Source of the DNA: Photobacterium angustum
GTDB lineage: Bacteria; Pseudomonadota; Gammaproteobacteria; Enterobacterales; Vibrionaceae
Reading direction: 5' to 3'
NCBI RefSeq assembly: GCF_003026365.1
Contig: NZ_PYOM01000009.1
Location: 62,001-126,000, forward strand
DNA: 64,000 nt
Shown here: one piece after another, positions 48,147-58,024 of the stretch
How the letters are laid out: every line of letters begins with the position of its first letter
How positions within the stretch are numbered: the first letter of the stretch is position 1
Position numbers and translations under genes: made by a program
Notes under the pieces: generated by a model
The model's database searches: none
The model's input: the letters and a program-made list of their open reading frames with translations, nothing else
Told to the model about the DNA's origin: nothing

Positions 48147-50560
48147 TGACAAAAGCATTACGCCAATTACATAAATTTGGCGGTAGTAGCTTAGCTGATC
48201 CTGAGTGCTATCGCCGAGTAGCGGATATTCTGGCGGAGTATTCAAACAATGAAGATTTAATTGTTGTGTCAGCCGCGGGAAAGACTACAAACCAACTTAT
48301 ATTATGGTTAGCGCAACTAGAAAAAGATGGTCGTCAAGCCCATGAGACCTTGTTATCTGTCCGTAGCTATCAGCAACAATTAATTGAGTCTTTGCTTTAT
48401 TCACCGACAGCAGAACGTTTGATTGAATTACTACATGATGATTTATCAACGATTGCTCGCTATGGTGAAAGCCCTATTAGCCCTGCACTTCGAGGCACCA
48501 TTCAAGGGTATGGTGAAGTATGGTCTGCGCGATTATTAGCGGCATTACTGTGCCAGCGTGACTTACCCGCCACAGATTTGGATTCTCGGTTATTTTTACG
48601 CGCCGATCACGCCGCACAGCCAGAAGTTGATAGCCGATCGTCGAAGCCATTATTGCAACAGCAGTTTGCGCAGCATAGCCATCACCGTTTAGTGATAACA
48701 GGTTTTATGGCCCAAAATGAGCAAGGGGAAACTGTTTTACTTGGTCGTAATGGTTCAGATTACTCAGCAACAATTATTGGTGCTTTAGCGGATGTTTCTC
48801 GAGTCACGATTTGGAGTGATGTTGCTGGGGTCTATAGTGCTGATCCACGTAAAGTTAGCGATGCCTGTTTATTACCGTTATTACGATTAGATGAAGCCAA
48901 TGAGCTGGCTCGTCTTGCTGCCCCTGTTTTGCATAGCCGTACATTACAGCCTGTAGCGCAAAGTGCGATAGATTTAACACTGCGTTGTAGTCATCAACCA
49001 GAATCAGGTTCCACGCGAGTAGAGCGTGTTCTAGCTTCCGGTCGAGGGGCAAAAATTGTCTCTTCGCTTGATGATGTGTGTCTGATTGAAGTTGATGTAC
49101 CACGAGGTATGGATGTTCAACATGTACGTGAAGACGTTGAACGTTTATTGTCGCGCCATCAATTAGCCCCTTTAGCGCAAAGCCTAGAGCAGAGTAAAGG
49201 CCGTATTATGCTGGCTTATACTCGAGAGGTGGTGAATGATGTATTAAAGTTACTGCAAGATAGCGGAACACCTGCTGAATTACGGTTACGAGAAGGCTTC
49301 TCAATGGTTGCAGCCGTGGGCGCGGGGGTGATCAATAATCCTATTCATTGTCATGGGTTCTACCAGCAGTTAAAAGGCTTACCGGTTGAGTTTATGACCG
49401 AAGCGGATTCGGGATTAAGTTTGGTTGCTGTATTGCGCCATGTCGAAACAGAAGGCTTGGTTAGTGATATTCACCAAGCGCTCTTTCAAGCTCAAAAACG
49501 TGTAGGGTTAGTACTTTGCGGTAAAGGCAATATAGGGAGCCGTTGGCTTGAGTTATTCGAACGAGAGAAACCAGCGTTAGAAAAACGTCATGGTTTAAGT
49601 TTCACTTTAATAGGGATCCTCGATAGTCGTCGTTGTTGGATGAACTTTACAGGTATCGATCCTTCGTTAGCACTGACACAATTTGAACAAGAAGCAATAG
49701 AGTATCAAGAGAGTGCGTTTTTCTCTCATTTTGCGAATGCTGATTATGACGATGTGATTGTGCTTGATGTAACGGCAAGTAGTGAGCTGTCAAAGCGTTA
49801 TGCTGAAATAGCTGAACACGGTTTGCACTTAATTTCAGCCAATAAAGTGGCGGGCTCTGCGAGCAGCAAGGACTATCATGCGGTGATTGATGCGTTTGCG
49901 AAAAGTAGTCGTCATTGGTTGTATAACGCGACTGTTGGTGCTGGGCTTCCAGTGAATCATACTGTCCGTGATTTACGAGATAGTGGCGATCAAATCATCG
50001 CTGTTTCTGGTATTTTCTCAGGCACTTTATCTTGGTTATTCCAACAGTATGATGGTAGTGTGCCATTTTCTGCGTTAGTAGAACAAGCATGGCAGCAAGG
50101 GCTAACAGAACCAGATCCTCGCCATGATTTAGATGGCAGTGATGTGATGCGTAAGCTCGTGATATTGGCTCGTGAATCAGGCCTAGACATTGAGCCTGAG
50201 CAGGTAAAAGTTGAAAGCTTAGTCCCAAGCGATCTTGCAATATTATCTGTTGAGCAGTTTTTTGAGCAAACCCAAGTACTTGACGAGATTTTAGCCGAGC
50301 GATTAGAAAGTGCGCGTGAGGAAGAAAAAGTTCTACGTTATGTGGCTCGATTGGATCGTCACGGCAACGCCTATGTTGGTGTTGAAGCCTTACCACAAGA
50401 GCATGCGCTAGCTAATTTACTTCCGTGCGATAATATCTTTGCTATTGAAAGTCATTGGTACCGTGATAATCCGTTAGTGATTCGAGGACCAGGAGCGGGG
50501 CGTGATGTGACTGCTGGTGCATTATTATCAGATATAAATCGTCTGGCCTGTTTACTATAA
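48146..50560 (+). CDS. metL: Bifunctional aspartokinase II/homoserine dehydrogenase II
   Basis: This fused enzyme catalyses the first and third steps from aspartate to homoserine. The 804 residues start with the kinase signature HKFGGSSLADPECYRRVA and contain VLLGRNGSDYSATIIGA with the substrate-binding site. Regulatory ACT-like segments follow around 310-440. From about residue 455 the homoserine dehydrogenase domain shows LCGKGNIGSRWLE, ANKVAGSASS and GIFSGTLSWLF. The metB-metL order and the met boxes mark it as the methionine-repressed isozyme. A terminator follows. Confidence 0.96.
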   Translation: MTKALRQLHKFGGSSLADPECYRRVADILAEYSNNEDLIVVSAAGKTTNQLILWLAQLEKDGRQAHETLLSVRSYQQQLIESLLYSPTAERLIELLHDDLSTIARYGESPISPALRGTIQGYGEVWSARLLAALLCQRDLPATDLDSRLFLRADHAAQPEVDSRSSKPLLQQQFAQHSHHRLVITGFMAQNEQGETVLLGRNGSDYSATIIGALADVSRVTIWSDVAGVYSADPRKVSDACLLPLLRLDEANELARLAAPVLHSRTLQPVAQSAIDLTLRCSHQPESGSTRVERVLASGRGAKIVSSLDDVCLIEVDVPRGMDVQHVREDVERLLSRHQLAPLAQSLEQSKGRIMLAYTREVVNDVLKLLQDSGTPAELRLREGFSMVAAVGAGVINNPIHCHGFYQQLKGLPVEFMTEADSGLSLVAVLRHVETEGLVSDIHQALFQAQKRVGLVLCGKGNIGSRWLELFEREKPALEKRHGLSFTLIGILDSRRCWMNFTGIDPSLALTQFEQEAIEYQESAFFSHFANADYDDVIVLDVTASSELSKRYAEIAEHGLHLISANKVAGSASSKDYHAVIDAFAKSSRHWLYNATVGAGLPVNHTVRDLRDSGDQIIAVSGIFSGTLSWLFQQYDGSVPFSALVEQAWQQGLTEPDPRHDLDGSDVMRKLVILARESGLDIEPEQVKVESLVPSDLAILSVEQFFEQTQVLDEILAERLESAREEEKVLRYVARLDRHGNAYVGVEALPQEHALANLLPCDNIFAIESHWYRDNPLVIRGPGAGRDVTAGALLSDINRLACLL

Positions 50561-50577
50561 CGGTTTGATAAAATTTT

Positions 50578-50606
50578 AAAGCCCGCTTGTTATTAGCGGG
50601 CTTTTT
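50578..50606 (+). terminator. Terminator of metB-metL
   Basis: AAAGCCCGCT and AGCGGGCTTT enclose a seven-base loop and are followed by T residues, 17 bases after metL. Confidence 0.92.
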
Positions 50607-50644
50607 ATTGTTTAAAAGCAGCGTTGCGATTGGTTTATGCCGTA

Positions 50645-50672
50645 AAAAATAAACCGCAGTTTACTGCGGTTT
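50645..50672 (-). terminator. Terminator of aphA
   Basis: AAACCGCAGT and ACTGCGGTTT form a stem with a two-base centre, followed leftwards by ATTTTTT. It lies 26 bases beyond the aphA stop. Confidence 0.85.
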
Positions 50673-50698
50673 AATTATTTTATGAGAAAGATAACGAA

Positions 50699-51262
50699 CT
50701 ACAGCGCAACAGGGCTGCCGTTACTGTCCATATCTTTTAGCTCAACAAGCACTTCTTCAGCCCAGTCAATCCAAGCTTGGCGGTTATGTAAACCACGACG
50801 AAGTGTTAAACGATCTAAGCGTTGTTGGCGGTCCATTGACTTATAATCGCTGAAATGGAGTTTTTCTAGCTCTTTGTAATGGCCGATCAGTGTTTGAGAT
50901 TCATCGATTAATGCTGCAAGTTGCTTTTGCATTGGCTCTGAATTATGAACACCACAGACTAACAGCTTTGCTGAGAACTCATCGCGAGTTGTGGGATTAC
51001 GTGCAGGCTCTTCAAACCAATTAAATAGTGCTTGGCGACCAGCATCTGTGATGGCATAGACTTTACGATCAGGTTTACCCTCTTGAGGTTCAAGTCGACA
51101 TGTTACTTGATCGTTAGTAGCCATCTTATTCAGTTCACGATACACCTGCTGGTGGCTCGCTTTCCAAAAGTAGCCAATACTATGAGAAAACTCTTTAGTT
51201 ATATCATAACCCGTTGCTTCTCTGTTGCTAAGCACGGTTAAAATTACGTGTGGTAGTGACAT
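50699..51262 (-). CDS. aphA: PadR family regulator AphA (quorum-sensing, low cell density)
   Basis: The 187 residues begin MSLPHVILTVLSNREATGYD and continue with ITKEFSHSIGYFWKASHQQV. From memory this is nearly identical to Vibrio AphA, the low-cell-density master regulator that activates virulence and biofilm genes and represses the LuxR/HapR branch. The winged helix is at residues 1-85 and the C-terminal dimerisation helices at about 100-180. The position next to ppc is the same as in Vibrio cholerae. It is monocistronic with a long upstream region. Targets in this organism are unknown. Confidence 0.9.
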   Translation of the reverse strand: MSLPHVILTVLSNREATGYDITKEFSHSIGYFWKASHQQVYRELNKMATNDQVTCRLEPQEGKPDRKVYAITDAGRQALFNWFEEPARNPTTRDEFSAKLLVCGVHNSEPMQKQLAALIDESQTLIGHYKELEKLHFSDYKSMDRQQRLDRLTLRRGLHNRQAWIDWAEEVLVELKDMDSNGSPVAL

Positions 51263-51297
51263 CTCTTCTATCCGTTAAATACGTCAAATAAAAATAA

Positions 51298-51304
51298 CAA
51301 CTGA
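51298..51304 (-). promoter_or_regulatory. Possible Qrr sRNA pairing site in aphA leader
   Basis: On the aphA transcript this reads UCAGUUG, about 36 bases before the start codon. It is complementary to CAACUGA in the conserved core of Vibrio Qrr small RNAs as I remember it. Qrr sRNAs are known to activate aphA translation in Vibrio. Seven bases alone are weak evidence. Confidence 0.35.
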
Positions 51305-51625
51305 ACTAGATTACATACGCTTCGTAATGGCGCTTTTTATTTATAATCTTAATATCTTATAGTTCGGTTGAGACCGCATACAATATCATTAATTTGCTTA
51401 ATATCGATACTTCGAGATGAAATATCTGATATACGGGCTTGCAAATTTATTATCTTGTGACCTTACTTCGATAGCGAAAAAATACTCGCACCATTAAGGT
51501 CTGGATAATCTTATACATCATCGCTCATATCGAAGTTACAACTATCATAGCCCTGTTAAGAAACTTTATGCTGTATCATTATTGAGACAAAAAAGATTTT
51601 TCTTAACATATAGATAAATAACGGG

Positions 51626-51652
51626 AAAAAAAAGGACCATCAAATGGCCCTT
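51626..51652 (-). terminator. Terminator of ppc
   Basis: Read leftwards, AAGGGCCAT-TTG-ATGGTCCTT forms a stem with one G-U pair and runs into eight T. It lies 19 bases after the ppc stop. Confidence 0.88.
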
Positions 51653-51670
51653 ATTAATTATCACAATCTG

Positions 51671-54301
51671 CTAGCCAGTATTACGCATACCTGTTGCAAT
51701 ACCAGCAATAGTAACCATTAAGGCCTCTTCAAGTGCTGGAGGTAACTCTTCCTGCTGTCGAGTTCGGTATAACAGTTCTGCTTGTAGCATGTTAAGAGGC
51801 TCAACATAAATGTTACGTAATCGAATTGATTCAGCGCCCCAAGGGTCTTGCTCCATTAAGTGATCGTTATTTTCAACCGTTAAAACAGCCTTAATATCTT
51901 TACCTAATTGATCACGAAGCTTTTGACCTAATGGCCATAGAGATTCGTCTGTTAGACGCTCGTCATAGTATTTAGCAATACCGGTGTTAGTCTTGGTATA
52001 AACCATTTCAAGCATACCTAGACGTGTAGAGAAGAAAGGCCACTCTCGACACATATCTTCTAACAATTTCGCGTGACCTTTGTTGATTGAATACTGAATT
52101 GCTTCACCAGCACCCAGCCATGCGGGTAGCAATAGACGGTTTTGACTCCATGCAAAAATCCATGGGATCGCACGTAAGCTCTCTACACCACCTTGCGGGT
52201 TACGTTTCGCTGGACGAGAACCAAGAGGCAGTTTACCTAACTCAAGTTCAGGCGTCGCAGCACGGAAGTAAGGAACAAATTCAGGATCAACACGCACAAC
52301 ATTACGATAAGCTTCACAAGAGACTTCAGACAATACATCCATCAGTTCACGCCATTCTTGTTTAGGCGCTGGAGGCGGAAGTAGATTGGCTTCAAGTGTT
52401 GCACTCGCGTAAAGGCTTAAACTATTGATAGCGACTTCTGGTAAACCTAACTTAAAGCGGATCATTTCACCTTGCTCGGTGACACGTAATCCGCCTTTTA
52501 AGCTGCGTGGTGGTTGAGATAACAGTGCTGCGTGAGCTGGTGCACCACCACGACCAATACTACCGCCACGGCCATGGAATAGGGTGATTTCAACCCCAGC
52601 TTGTTCGCAAACATCAACCAGTTTTTCCATTGCGCTATATTGCGCCCAACCTGCCGACATTACACCCGCATCTTTAGCTGAATCTGAGTAGCCGATCATG
52701 ACCATTTGGTGGTTTTGAATAAAGCCACGATACCAGTCAATATTCAGTAGTTGCTCAATAACATCAGCACCATTATTCAAGTCATCAAGGGTTTCAAATA
52801 ATGGACAGACATCCATTCTAAATGGACAGCCAGCTTCTTGCAGTAGTAAGTGAACGGCAAGTACATCAGAAGCCGTACGCGCCATTGAAATGACGTATGA
52901 GCCTAGTGCTTCACGGGATTGCTCTGCAATAGTTTTACAGGTTTCAATGACTTCTTTAACCTCAGCCGATGGTTCCCAATCACGAGGAAGAAGTGGACGT
53001 TTCGATGATAGTTCACGAACAAGGAAAGCAATTTTATCCTGCTCGCTCCATTGGTCGTAATCACCCAGTCCAAGGTAACGAGTAAGCTCTGATATCACAT
53101 CTGAATGACGAGTACTTTCTTGACGAATATCTAAACGGACTAAGTGTACGCCAAAACATTTAACGCGACGTAATGTATCAAGCAGTAGGCCATCAGCAAT
53201 AATAGCCATGCCGCACTCATGCAGTGATTGGTAACACGCATACAGTGGATCCCATAGCTCTGCAATATCTTCAATAACAATATCGGAGGTGGGTTTCTGA
53301 CCATGAATCTTCGCATCAAGATTGTCACGAGTATGAACTAGCTTATTACGTAGTTGCTTTAGAATAGCGCGGTAAGGTTCATGCTCTTCGCCTGCAAGCT
53401 CACGCACCGTCTCGTTACACTGAGTCATGGATAATTCGTTGATCAACTCTTGAATATCATTGAGGTAAAGATCTGCCGCTTTCCAACGTGATAAAGAGAG
53501 CACTTCACGTGTCACATTCGAGGTAACAAATGGGTTACCATCTCGGTCTCCACCCATCCAAGAAGAGAAGGTGACTGGTGATGCGTCAAGAGGAAGGGCT
53601 TCGCCAAGGTGTTGCTGTAATTTTTCATCAAATAGGCGAAGAAATTCTGGTACAGCTTGCCATAGTGAATTTTCAATAACGGCATAACCCCATTTAGCTT
53701 CATCAATCGGGGTTGGACGTTGCTGACGAATAACATCTGAGTGCCATGCTTGAGCAATAAGCTGTTCAAGGCGCTGCTCAATACGTGCTCGTTCAGAGGT
53801 TGATAACTCGCTAAGCTCTAACTGAGATAAACATTTATTAATCTGTACCAATTTGTGAATCATGGTACGTCGAGCGATTTCTGTTGGGTGTGCTGTTAGC
53901 ACTAAATCAATATTAAGTTCACGAACCGCTTCAATAGAATCAAGCTGATTGACGTCATTGTCGGTCAGCTTATTAAACAGCTCATCGAGTGCATCAGGGC
54001 TGCATAATGTGGTTTCACATTGACGAGAGATAGTATGGTATTGCTCTGCAATATTCGTGAGATTCAGGAATTGGCTAAAGGCGCGAGCAACTGGAAGTAA
54101 TTGATCATCGGGTAAGTTCTGTAGCTCATCGATAAGCTTTGCACGATCTTCTTCACTACCAGAATGTGCTGATTTAGATAGTTTACGAATAGTTTCGACT
54201 TTATCTAACAGTTCGTCACCATGTGCCGTTTTAATGGTATTACCAAGCAGGTGACCTAGCATACTTACGTTACTTTTTAACGTGCTGTATTTCTCATTCA
54301 T
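51671..54301 (-). CDS. ppc: Phosphoenolpyruvate carboxylase
   Basis: This enzyme carboxylates phosphoenolpyruvate to oxaloacetate to refill the citric acid cycle. From the start [20 protein letters not shown] the product is 876 residues; the frame extends 11 codons upstream without family support. The catalytic histidine lies in [13 protein letters not shown], and the second active-site histidine and glycine loop in [26 protein letters not shown] and the C-terminal [10 protein letters not shown] are present. It is divergent from argC and adjacent to aphA, as in Vibrio. Confidence 0.97.
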   Translation of the reverse strand: MNEKYSTLKSNVSMLGHLLGNTIKTAHGDELLDKVETIRKLSKSAHSGSEEDRAKLIDELQNLPDDQLLPVARAFSQFLNLTNIAEQYHTISRQCETTLCSPDALDELFNKLTDNDVNQLDSIEAVRELNIDLVLTAHPTEIARRTMIHKLVQINKCLSQLELSELSTSERARIEQRLEQLIAQAWHSDVIRQQRPTPIDEAKWGYAVIENSLWQAVPEFLRLFDEKLQQHLGEALPLDASPVTFSSWMGGDRDGNPFVTSNVTREVLSLSRWKAADLYLNDIQELINELSMTQCNETVRELAGEEHEPYRAILKQLRNKLVHTRDNLDAKIHGQKPTSDIVIEDIAELWDPLYACYQSLHECGMAIIADGLLLDTLRRVKCFGVHLVRLDIRQESTRHSDVISELTRYLGLGDYDQWSEQDKIAFLVRELSSKRPLLPRDWEPSAEVKEVIETCKTIAEQSREALGSYVISMARTASDVLAVHLLLQEAGCPFRMDVCPLFETLDDLNNGADVIEQLLNIDWYRGFIQNHQMVMIGYSDSAKDAGVMSAGWAQYSAMEKLVDVCEQAGVEITLFHGRGGSIGRGGAPAHAALLSQPPRSLKGGLRVTEQGEMIRFKLGLPEVAINSLSLYASATLEANLLPPPAPKQEWRELMDVLSEVSCEAYRNVVRVDPEFVPYFRAATPELELGKLPLGSRPAKRNPQGGVESLRAIPWIFAWSQNRLLLPAWLGAGEAIQYSINKGHAKLLEDMCREWPFFSTRLGMLEMVYTKTNTGIAKYYDERLTDESLWPLGQKLRDQLGKDIKAVLTVENNDHLMEQDPWGAESIRLRNIYVEPLNMLQAELLYRTRQQEELPPALEEALMVTIAGIATGMRNTG

Positions 54302-54495
54302 ATCGCATCCATCTCGTAATTTAGTTACATCCAATTTAAACTTCTAACAGACAATCTAGCCGTGATCTCACTTTGAGGTCAACTATCATTACATTTATAA
54401 GTGTTAAAACCGATCTATTTTGATTTTGGTCATAAATGCGATTGAAGTCTGTAATTTTGTTTCATTATTGCTCGTTTACCAACAAATAACAGTTA

Positions 54496-54524
54496 GTAAT
54501 AATATTGTCTCAAACTGATGTCAA
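54496..54524 (-). promoter_or_regulatory. Promoter of ppc
   Basis: On the minus strand TTGACA (54519-54524) is followed after 17 bases by TATTAC (54496-54501). It lies 195 bases upstream of the ppc start. Confidence 0.65.
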
Positions 54525-54609
54525 ATCGATGAATGATGAAAATGTTACAAAAAGATGAAGGAAAAGTTTTAAAAAGGATTAGGAAGTTGAGGTTTTTAAG
54601 GCTTTTCTG

Positions 54610-54638
54610 TTGACAGTACGTTAATTAATCAGTAAACA
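54610..54638 (+). promoter_or_regulatory. Promoter of argCBGH operon
   Basis: A perfect TTGACA at 54610-54615 is followed 17 bases later by TAAACA (54633-54638), a weak -10 box. It lies upstream of the arginine leader ORF. Confidence 0.5.
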
Positions 54639-54671
54639 TATAAATGCAATGCAAACGAATAATTTATTGCT
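54634..54671. promoter_or_regulatory. Possible ARG boxes (ArgR operator)
   Basis: The AT-rich 38 bases contain AACGAATAATTTATTGCT (54654-54671) and a weaker 18-base partner just upstream. Both partly resemble the ArgR half-operator with GAAT and ATTC arms. They overlap the promoter, where ARG boxes of arginine genes usually lie. The match is incomplete. Confidence 0.35.
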
Positions 54672-54734
54672 TTATTTAGCCGTAACCTGAGCAAGGAATG
54701 CCGGGTCTCCATTGTTAATTTAGGATGTTTTAAC

Positions 54735-54779
54735 ATGAACCAAGCGAAGCTTTTTACTCATACCTTCCGACGACGCTAA
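54735..54779 (+). CDS. Putative arginine leader peptide
   Basis: The 14-codon frame reads [14 protein letters not shown] and then stops. A TAGGA ribosome-binding sequence ends 9 bases before the ATG. The last three codons are all arginine (CGA CGA CGC). It lies 148 bases ahead of argC, downstream of the presumed promoter. Codons 2-5 are part of a 10-bp inverted repeat whose other arm lies just past the stop. This looks like a ribosome-stalling leader for the arginine operon. I know of no description of it, and translation is not shown. Confidence 0.45.
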   Translation: MNQAKLFTHTFRRR

Positions 54780-54795
54780 GTCATATTCGCTTGGT
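54739..54795 (+). repeat. Inverted repeat spanning the leader ORF
   Basis: ACCAAGCGAA at 54739-54748 and TTCGCTTGGT at 54786-54795 are perfectly complementary over 10 bp, with 37 bases between. A ribosome halted at the arginine codons (54768-54776) would cover the second arm. The ORF and this pairing are therefore mutually dependent in a way seen in attenuators. No clear T-run terminator was found between here and argC. Confidence 0.5.
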
Positions 54796-54927
54796 GCGTA
54801 TGCGCCCCTCATATTTGCTGTTTTCAGCACTTCTTGTTACACGTTACTGCTGCGAAAAAATAAAGACTCAAGCCAGATTTGCTCCTCAACGGTAACAACA
54901 ATCATTAGACTAAAAATGGAATTTGTA

Positions 54928-55941
54928 ATGTTAAAGACTCTAATTATCGGTGCAAGTGGCTATACCGGTGCAGAACTTGCGAAAATGGTGGTTAAGCATC
55001 CTCACTTAGAACTTGCGGGTTTATTTGTTTCTGAAAATAGCCTTGATGCGGGTAAACCGTTAAGTGATTTACATGGTCAATTGAAAGGCATTGTTGATTT
55101 ACCGTTACAGCCGTTAATCAGTCCAAGTGATATTGCTAAAAATGCTGACGTTGTTTTACTTGCCACAGCCCATCAAGTCAGCCATGACCTTGCTGCCAGT
55201 TTTCTTAATAAAAGGTGTCAGGTTTTTGATTTATCCGGTGCTTTTCGTGTTAAAGGTGATGATTTCTATACCCAGTATTATGGCTTTGAACACCAGTATT
55301 CAGATTGGCTTGAACAAGCGGTTTATGGGTTAGCTGAATGGAATCATGATGCCATTGCGAAGGCACAATTAATTGCTGTTCCGGGCTGTTACCCAACAGC
55401 TTCACAATTAGCGCTTAAACCATTAATTGAAGCGGGTTTACTTGATACCGAGCAGTGGCCAGTGATTAATGCAGTTAGTGGTGTGTCTGGTGCTGGTAGA
55501 AAAGCGACCGTGACTAATAGTTTCTGCGAAGTAAGCCTGCAAGCTTACGGTTTATTTTCCCACCGCCACCAACCTGAAATCAGTACTCATCTAGGTCGTG
55601 ATGTTATTTTTACCCCCCATCTTGGCAACTTTAAACGTGGCATTCTTGCAACTATTACAGCGAAGCTAGCACAAGGCGTCACGCTAGAGCAGGTAACGGA
55701 AGCATTGAACCTAGCATATGCATCTACAGCAGATAAACATGCGGTACGTCTTTTAGGAACACAAGCGGCACGTCTACAGAATGTGGTAGGGACTTGCTTC
55801 TGTGATATTGGCTGGAAGGTGAATGGTCAACATATCATTTTAACATCAGCTATTGATAACCTTTTGAAAGGGGCTTCTTCGCAAGCGATGCAGTGCATAA
55901 ATATTCGAAATGGTTTCCCACAATTAACCGCTTTAGTGTAG
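54928..55941 (+). CDS. argC: N-acetyl-gamma-glutamyl-phosphate reductase
   Basis: This enzyme makes N-acetylglutamate semialdehyde, the third step of arginine synthesis. The 337 residues from [20 protein letters not shown] carry the NADP-binding GASGYTGAE and the active-site cysteine in [22 protein letters not shown] and [11 protein letters not shown] follow. An upstream ATG at 54916 is in frame, but homology and a GGA seven bases ahead favour 54928. It is first in argC-argB-argG-argH(A). Confidence 0.96.
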   Translation: MLKTLIIGASGYTGAELAKMVVKHPHLELAGLFVSENSLDAGKPLSDLHGQLKGIVDLPLQPLISPSDIAKNADVVLLATAHQVSHDLAASFLNKRCQVFDLSGAFRVKGDDFYTQYYGFEHQYSDWLEQAVYGLAEWNHDAIAKAQLIAVPGCYPTASQLALKPLIEAGLLDTEQWPVINAVSGVSGAGRKATVTNSFCEVSLQAYGLFSHRHQPEISTHLGRDVIFTPHLGNFKRGILATITAKLAQGVTLEQVTEALNLAYASTADKHAVRLLGTQAARLQNVVGTCFCDIGWKVNGQHIILTSAIDNLLKGASSQAMQCINIRNGFPQLTALV

Positions 55942-55948
55942 GAATTCG

Positions 55949-56731
55949 ATGATGAGTCAGGTTCCATTAGTCATTAAATTAGGTGGTGCAGTACTTTCAT
56001 GTACAGAAACCTTAGAAAAGTTATTTTCAGCGATTAATCATTATCAAGCTAATTCGCAGCGTCCATTAATTTTAGTGCACGGTGGCGGTTATTTGGTTGA
56101 TGACTTAATGGCAAAACTGCAACTACCGACAGTGAAAAAACAAGGTTTACGTGTAACACCTAGTGATCAAATTGATGTTATTGCTGGAGCACTCGCTGGG
56201 ACTGCGAATAAATTACTTCAAGGGCAGGCAATTAAATCTGGCGTAAAAGCAGTCGGGCTAAGTCTGGCCGATGGAGGTTTATGCCAAGTTTCGCAATTAG
56301 ATCCTGAGTTAGGCTCAGTGGGTAAAGCTGAGCCGGGTAATGGCGCACTGATCACACAAATTATGGCATCAGGTTATATGCCGATCATTAGCTCAATTGG
56401 TTTAGATGGGCAGGGCGAGTTGATGAATGTCAATGCAGACCAAGCCGCCGTTGCTGTTGCTGCCGCCGTTGATGGTGAGTTGGTATTACTCTCTGATGTG
56501 AGTGGTGTATTAGATGGCAAAGGGCAATTAATTGAAGCGTTAACAGAAGCTGAGGCTGAATCGTTAATCGAACAAGCGGTGATCACCGATGGCATGATTG
56601 TCAAAGTACGCGCAGCATTTGATGCGGCCAAAGCGCTAGGCCGTCCTATTGAAGTGGCGAGTTGGCGTTCCCCTGAAAAATTAACAGCACTATTTGCTGG
56701 CGAGAGCATCGGTACCAAATTTACGTTGTAA
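55949..56731 (+). CDS. argB: Acetylglutamate kinase
   Basis: This enzyme phosphorylates N-acetylglutamate, the second step of arginine synthesis. The 260 residues show the amino acid kinase fold: [10 protein letters not shown] at the N-terminus, [30 protein letters not shown] and [10 protein letters not shown], then [12 protein letters not shown]. Two adjacent ATG codons (55949 and 55952) could serve as start. It lies 7 bases after argC. The short form matches the enteric, arginine-insensitive type of enzyme rather than the ring hexamers, but this is inference. Confidence 0.96.
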   Translation: MMSQVPLVIKLGGAVLSCTETLEKLFSAINHYQANSQRPLILVHGGGYLVDDLMAKLQLPTVKKQGLRVTPSDQIDVIAGALAGTANKLLQGQAIKSGVKAVGLSLADGGLCQVSQLDPELGSVGKAEPGNGALITQIMASGYMPIISSIGLDGQGELMNVNADQAAVAVAAAVDGELVLLSDVSGVLDGKGQLIEALTEAEAESLIEQAVITDGMIVKVRAAFDAAKALGRPIEVASWRSPEKLTALFAGESIGTKFTL

Positions 56732-56804
56732 TTGAAATTAAGTTAACAATATTTAGCACATCGCCTAAACGGAATAACCGCAAGGCTGATAAGGAGAACA
56801 GCAC

Positions 56805-58013
56805 ATGAGCAAGATTAATAAAGTTGTATTAGCCTATTCTGGCGGTTTAGATACATCAGCTATCATTCCATGGTTGAAAGAGAACTATGACTGTGAAGTT
56901 GTCGCATTCGTGGCAGATGTAGGTCAAGGCGAAGAAGAGCTGGTTGGGATTGAAGAAAAAGCATTGGCTTCAGGAGCTTCATCTTGTTACATCGCTGATC
57001 TTAAAGAAGAGATGGTGAAAGATTATATCTACCCATCACTAAAAACTGGTGCAGTGTATGAAGGTAAATACCTACTGGGTACTTCAATGGCGCGTCCAAT
57101 TATTGCTAAAGCACAAGTTGAATGTGCATTAGAAGTTGGTGCCGATGCGTTATGTCACGGTTGTACTGGTAAAGGTAACGATCAGGTACGTTTTGAAGGT
57201 GCATTTGCCGCACTAGCACCACAGCTTAAAGTAATTGCTCCTTGGCGTGAATGGGATCTACGTAGTCGTGAAGCGCTATTAGATTATCTTGCTGAGCGTG
57301 ATATTCCATGTACAGCATCGCTTGAAAAAATTTACTCTCGTGATGCGAATGCTTGGCACGTATCAACAGAAGGAGGGGTGCTAGAAGATACGTGGAACGC
57401 ACCAAACGATCTATGTTGGGTATGGACAAAAGATCCAGAGCAAGCACCGGATCAAGCTGAAACGGTAACACTTAAGATTGAACAAGGTGAAGTGGTTGCG
57501 GTTGATGGTGAAGCGATGACGCCATACAACGTGCTAACGTACCTCAATGAAAAAGGTATCGAGCACGGTGTTGGTCGTATCGATATCGTAGAAAACCGCC
57601 TAGTTGGTATGAAGTCTCGTGGTTGTTATGAAACACCTGGAGGCACGATTATGATGGAAGCGCTACGTGCGGTTGAGCAGCTAGTACTCGATAAAGAATC
57701 GTTCGATTTCCGTCAAACGCTAGGTCTTAAAGCGTCGCACCTTATTTATGATGGTCGTTGGTTTACGCCATTATGCCAGTCATTAATTGCAGCTGCTGAT
57801 GAGCTAGCAAAAGATGTGAGTGGTGAAGTGGTCGTTAAGCTGTACAAAGGCCAAGCAACTGTAATTCAGAAACGCTCAACTAACAGCTTATATTCTGAAG
57901 AGTTTGCGACCTTTGGTGAAGATGATGTGTATGATCACAGCCATGCTGGAGGCTTCATTCGTCTTTACTCACTAGCAAGTCGTATTCGTGCTTTAAATAG
58001 CCAAAAGAAATAA
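56805..58013 (+). CDS. argG: Argininosuccinate synthase
   Basis: This enzyme joins citrulline and aspartate with ATP to give argininosuccinate. The 402 residues start [20 protein letters not shown] with the PP-loop ATP site, followed by [17 protein letters not shown] and SREALLDYL. Citrulline and aspartate sites are visible in [13 protein letters not shown] and [13 protein letters not shown]. It belongs to the short type found in Vibrio and Bacillus, unlike the longer Escherichia coli ArgG. An AAGGAGAA ribosome-binding site precedes it. argF is not in this operon. Confidence 0.96.
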   Translation: MSKINKVVLAYSGGLDTSAIIPWLKENYDCEVVAFVADVGQGEEELVGIEEKALASGASSCYIADLKEEMVKDYIYPSLKTGAVYEGKYLLGTSMARPIIAKAQVECALEVGADALCHGCTGKGNDQVRFEGAFAALAPQLKVIAPWREWDLRSREALLDYLAERDIPCTASLEKIYSRDANAWHVSTEGGVLEDTWNAPNDLCWVWTKDPEQAPDQAETVTLKIEQGEVVAVDGEAMTPYNVLTYLNEKGIEHGVGRIDIVENRLVGMKSRGCYETPGGTIMMEALRAVEQLVLDKESFDFRQTLGLKASHLIYDGRWFTPLCQSLIAAADELAKDVSGEVVVKLYKGQATVIQKRSTNSLYSEEFATFGEDDVYDHSHAGGFIRLYSLASRIRALNSQKK

Positions 58014-58024
58014 CAAAAACAATC

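Larger units (their letters stand above)
51263..51670. other. aphA upstream region
   Basis: These 408 bases between aphA and the ppc terminator hold no gene that I can support. They contain three copies of an ACTTCGA motif: 51409-51415, 51466-51472, and inverted at 51530-51536. The last two are part of a perfect 9-bp inverted repeat, ACTTCGATA (51466-51474) with TATCGAAGT (51528-51536). GTTAAGAAA (51555-51563) and TTTCTTAAC (51599-51607) form another. ATTATTGA near 51579-51586 resembles half of a LuxR/HapR site. Confidence 0.45.
54302..54734. other. ppc-argC intergenic region (left part)
   Basis: This stretch contains the divergent promoters of ppc and argC, annotated separately, and no gene. 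In Vibrio and Moritella, as I recall, argE lies at this place divergent from argC. No trace of argE is found here. Confidence 0.5.

Noticed and set aside
54799..54870. An intrinsic terminator downstream of the arginine leader ORF
   Set aside because: Only weak stems (GCG/CGC and GCTG/CAGC) without a following T tract are present, so a classical terminator is not claimed.
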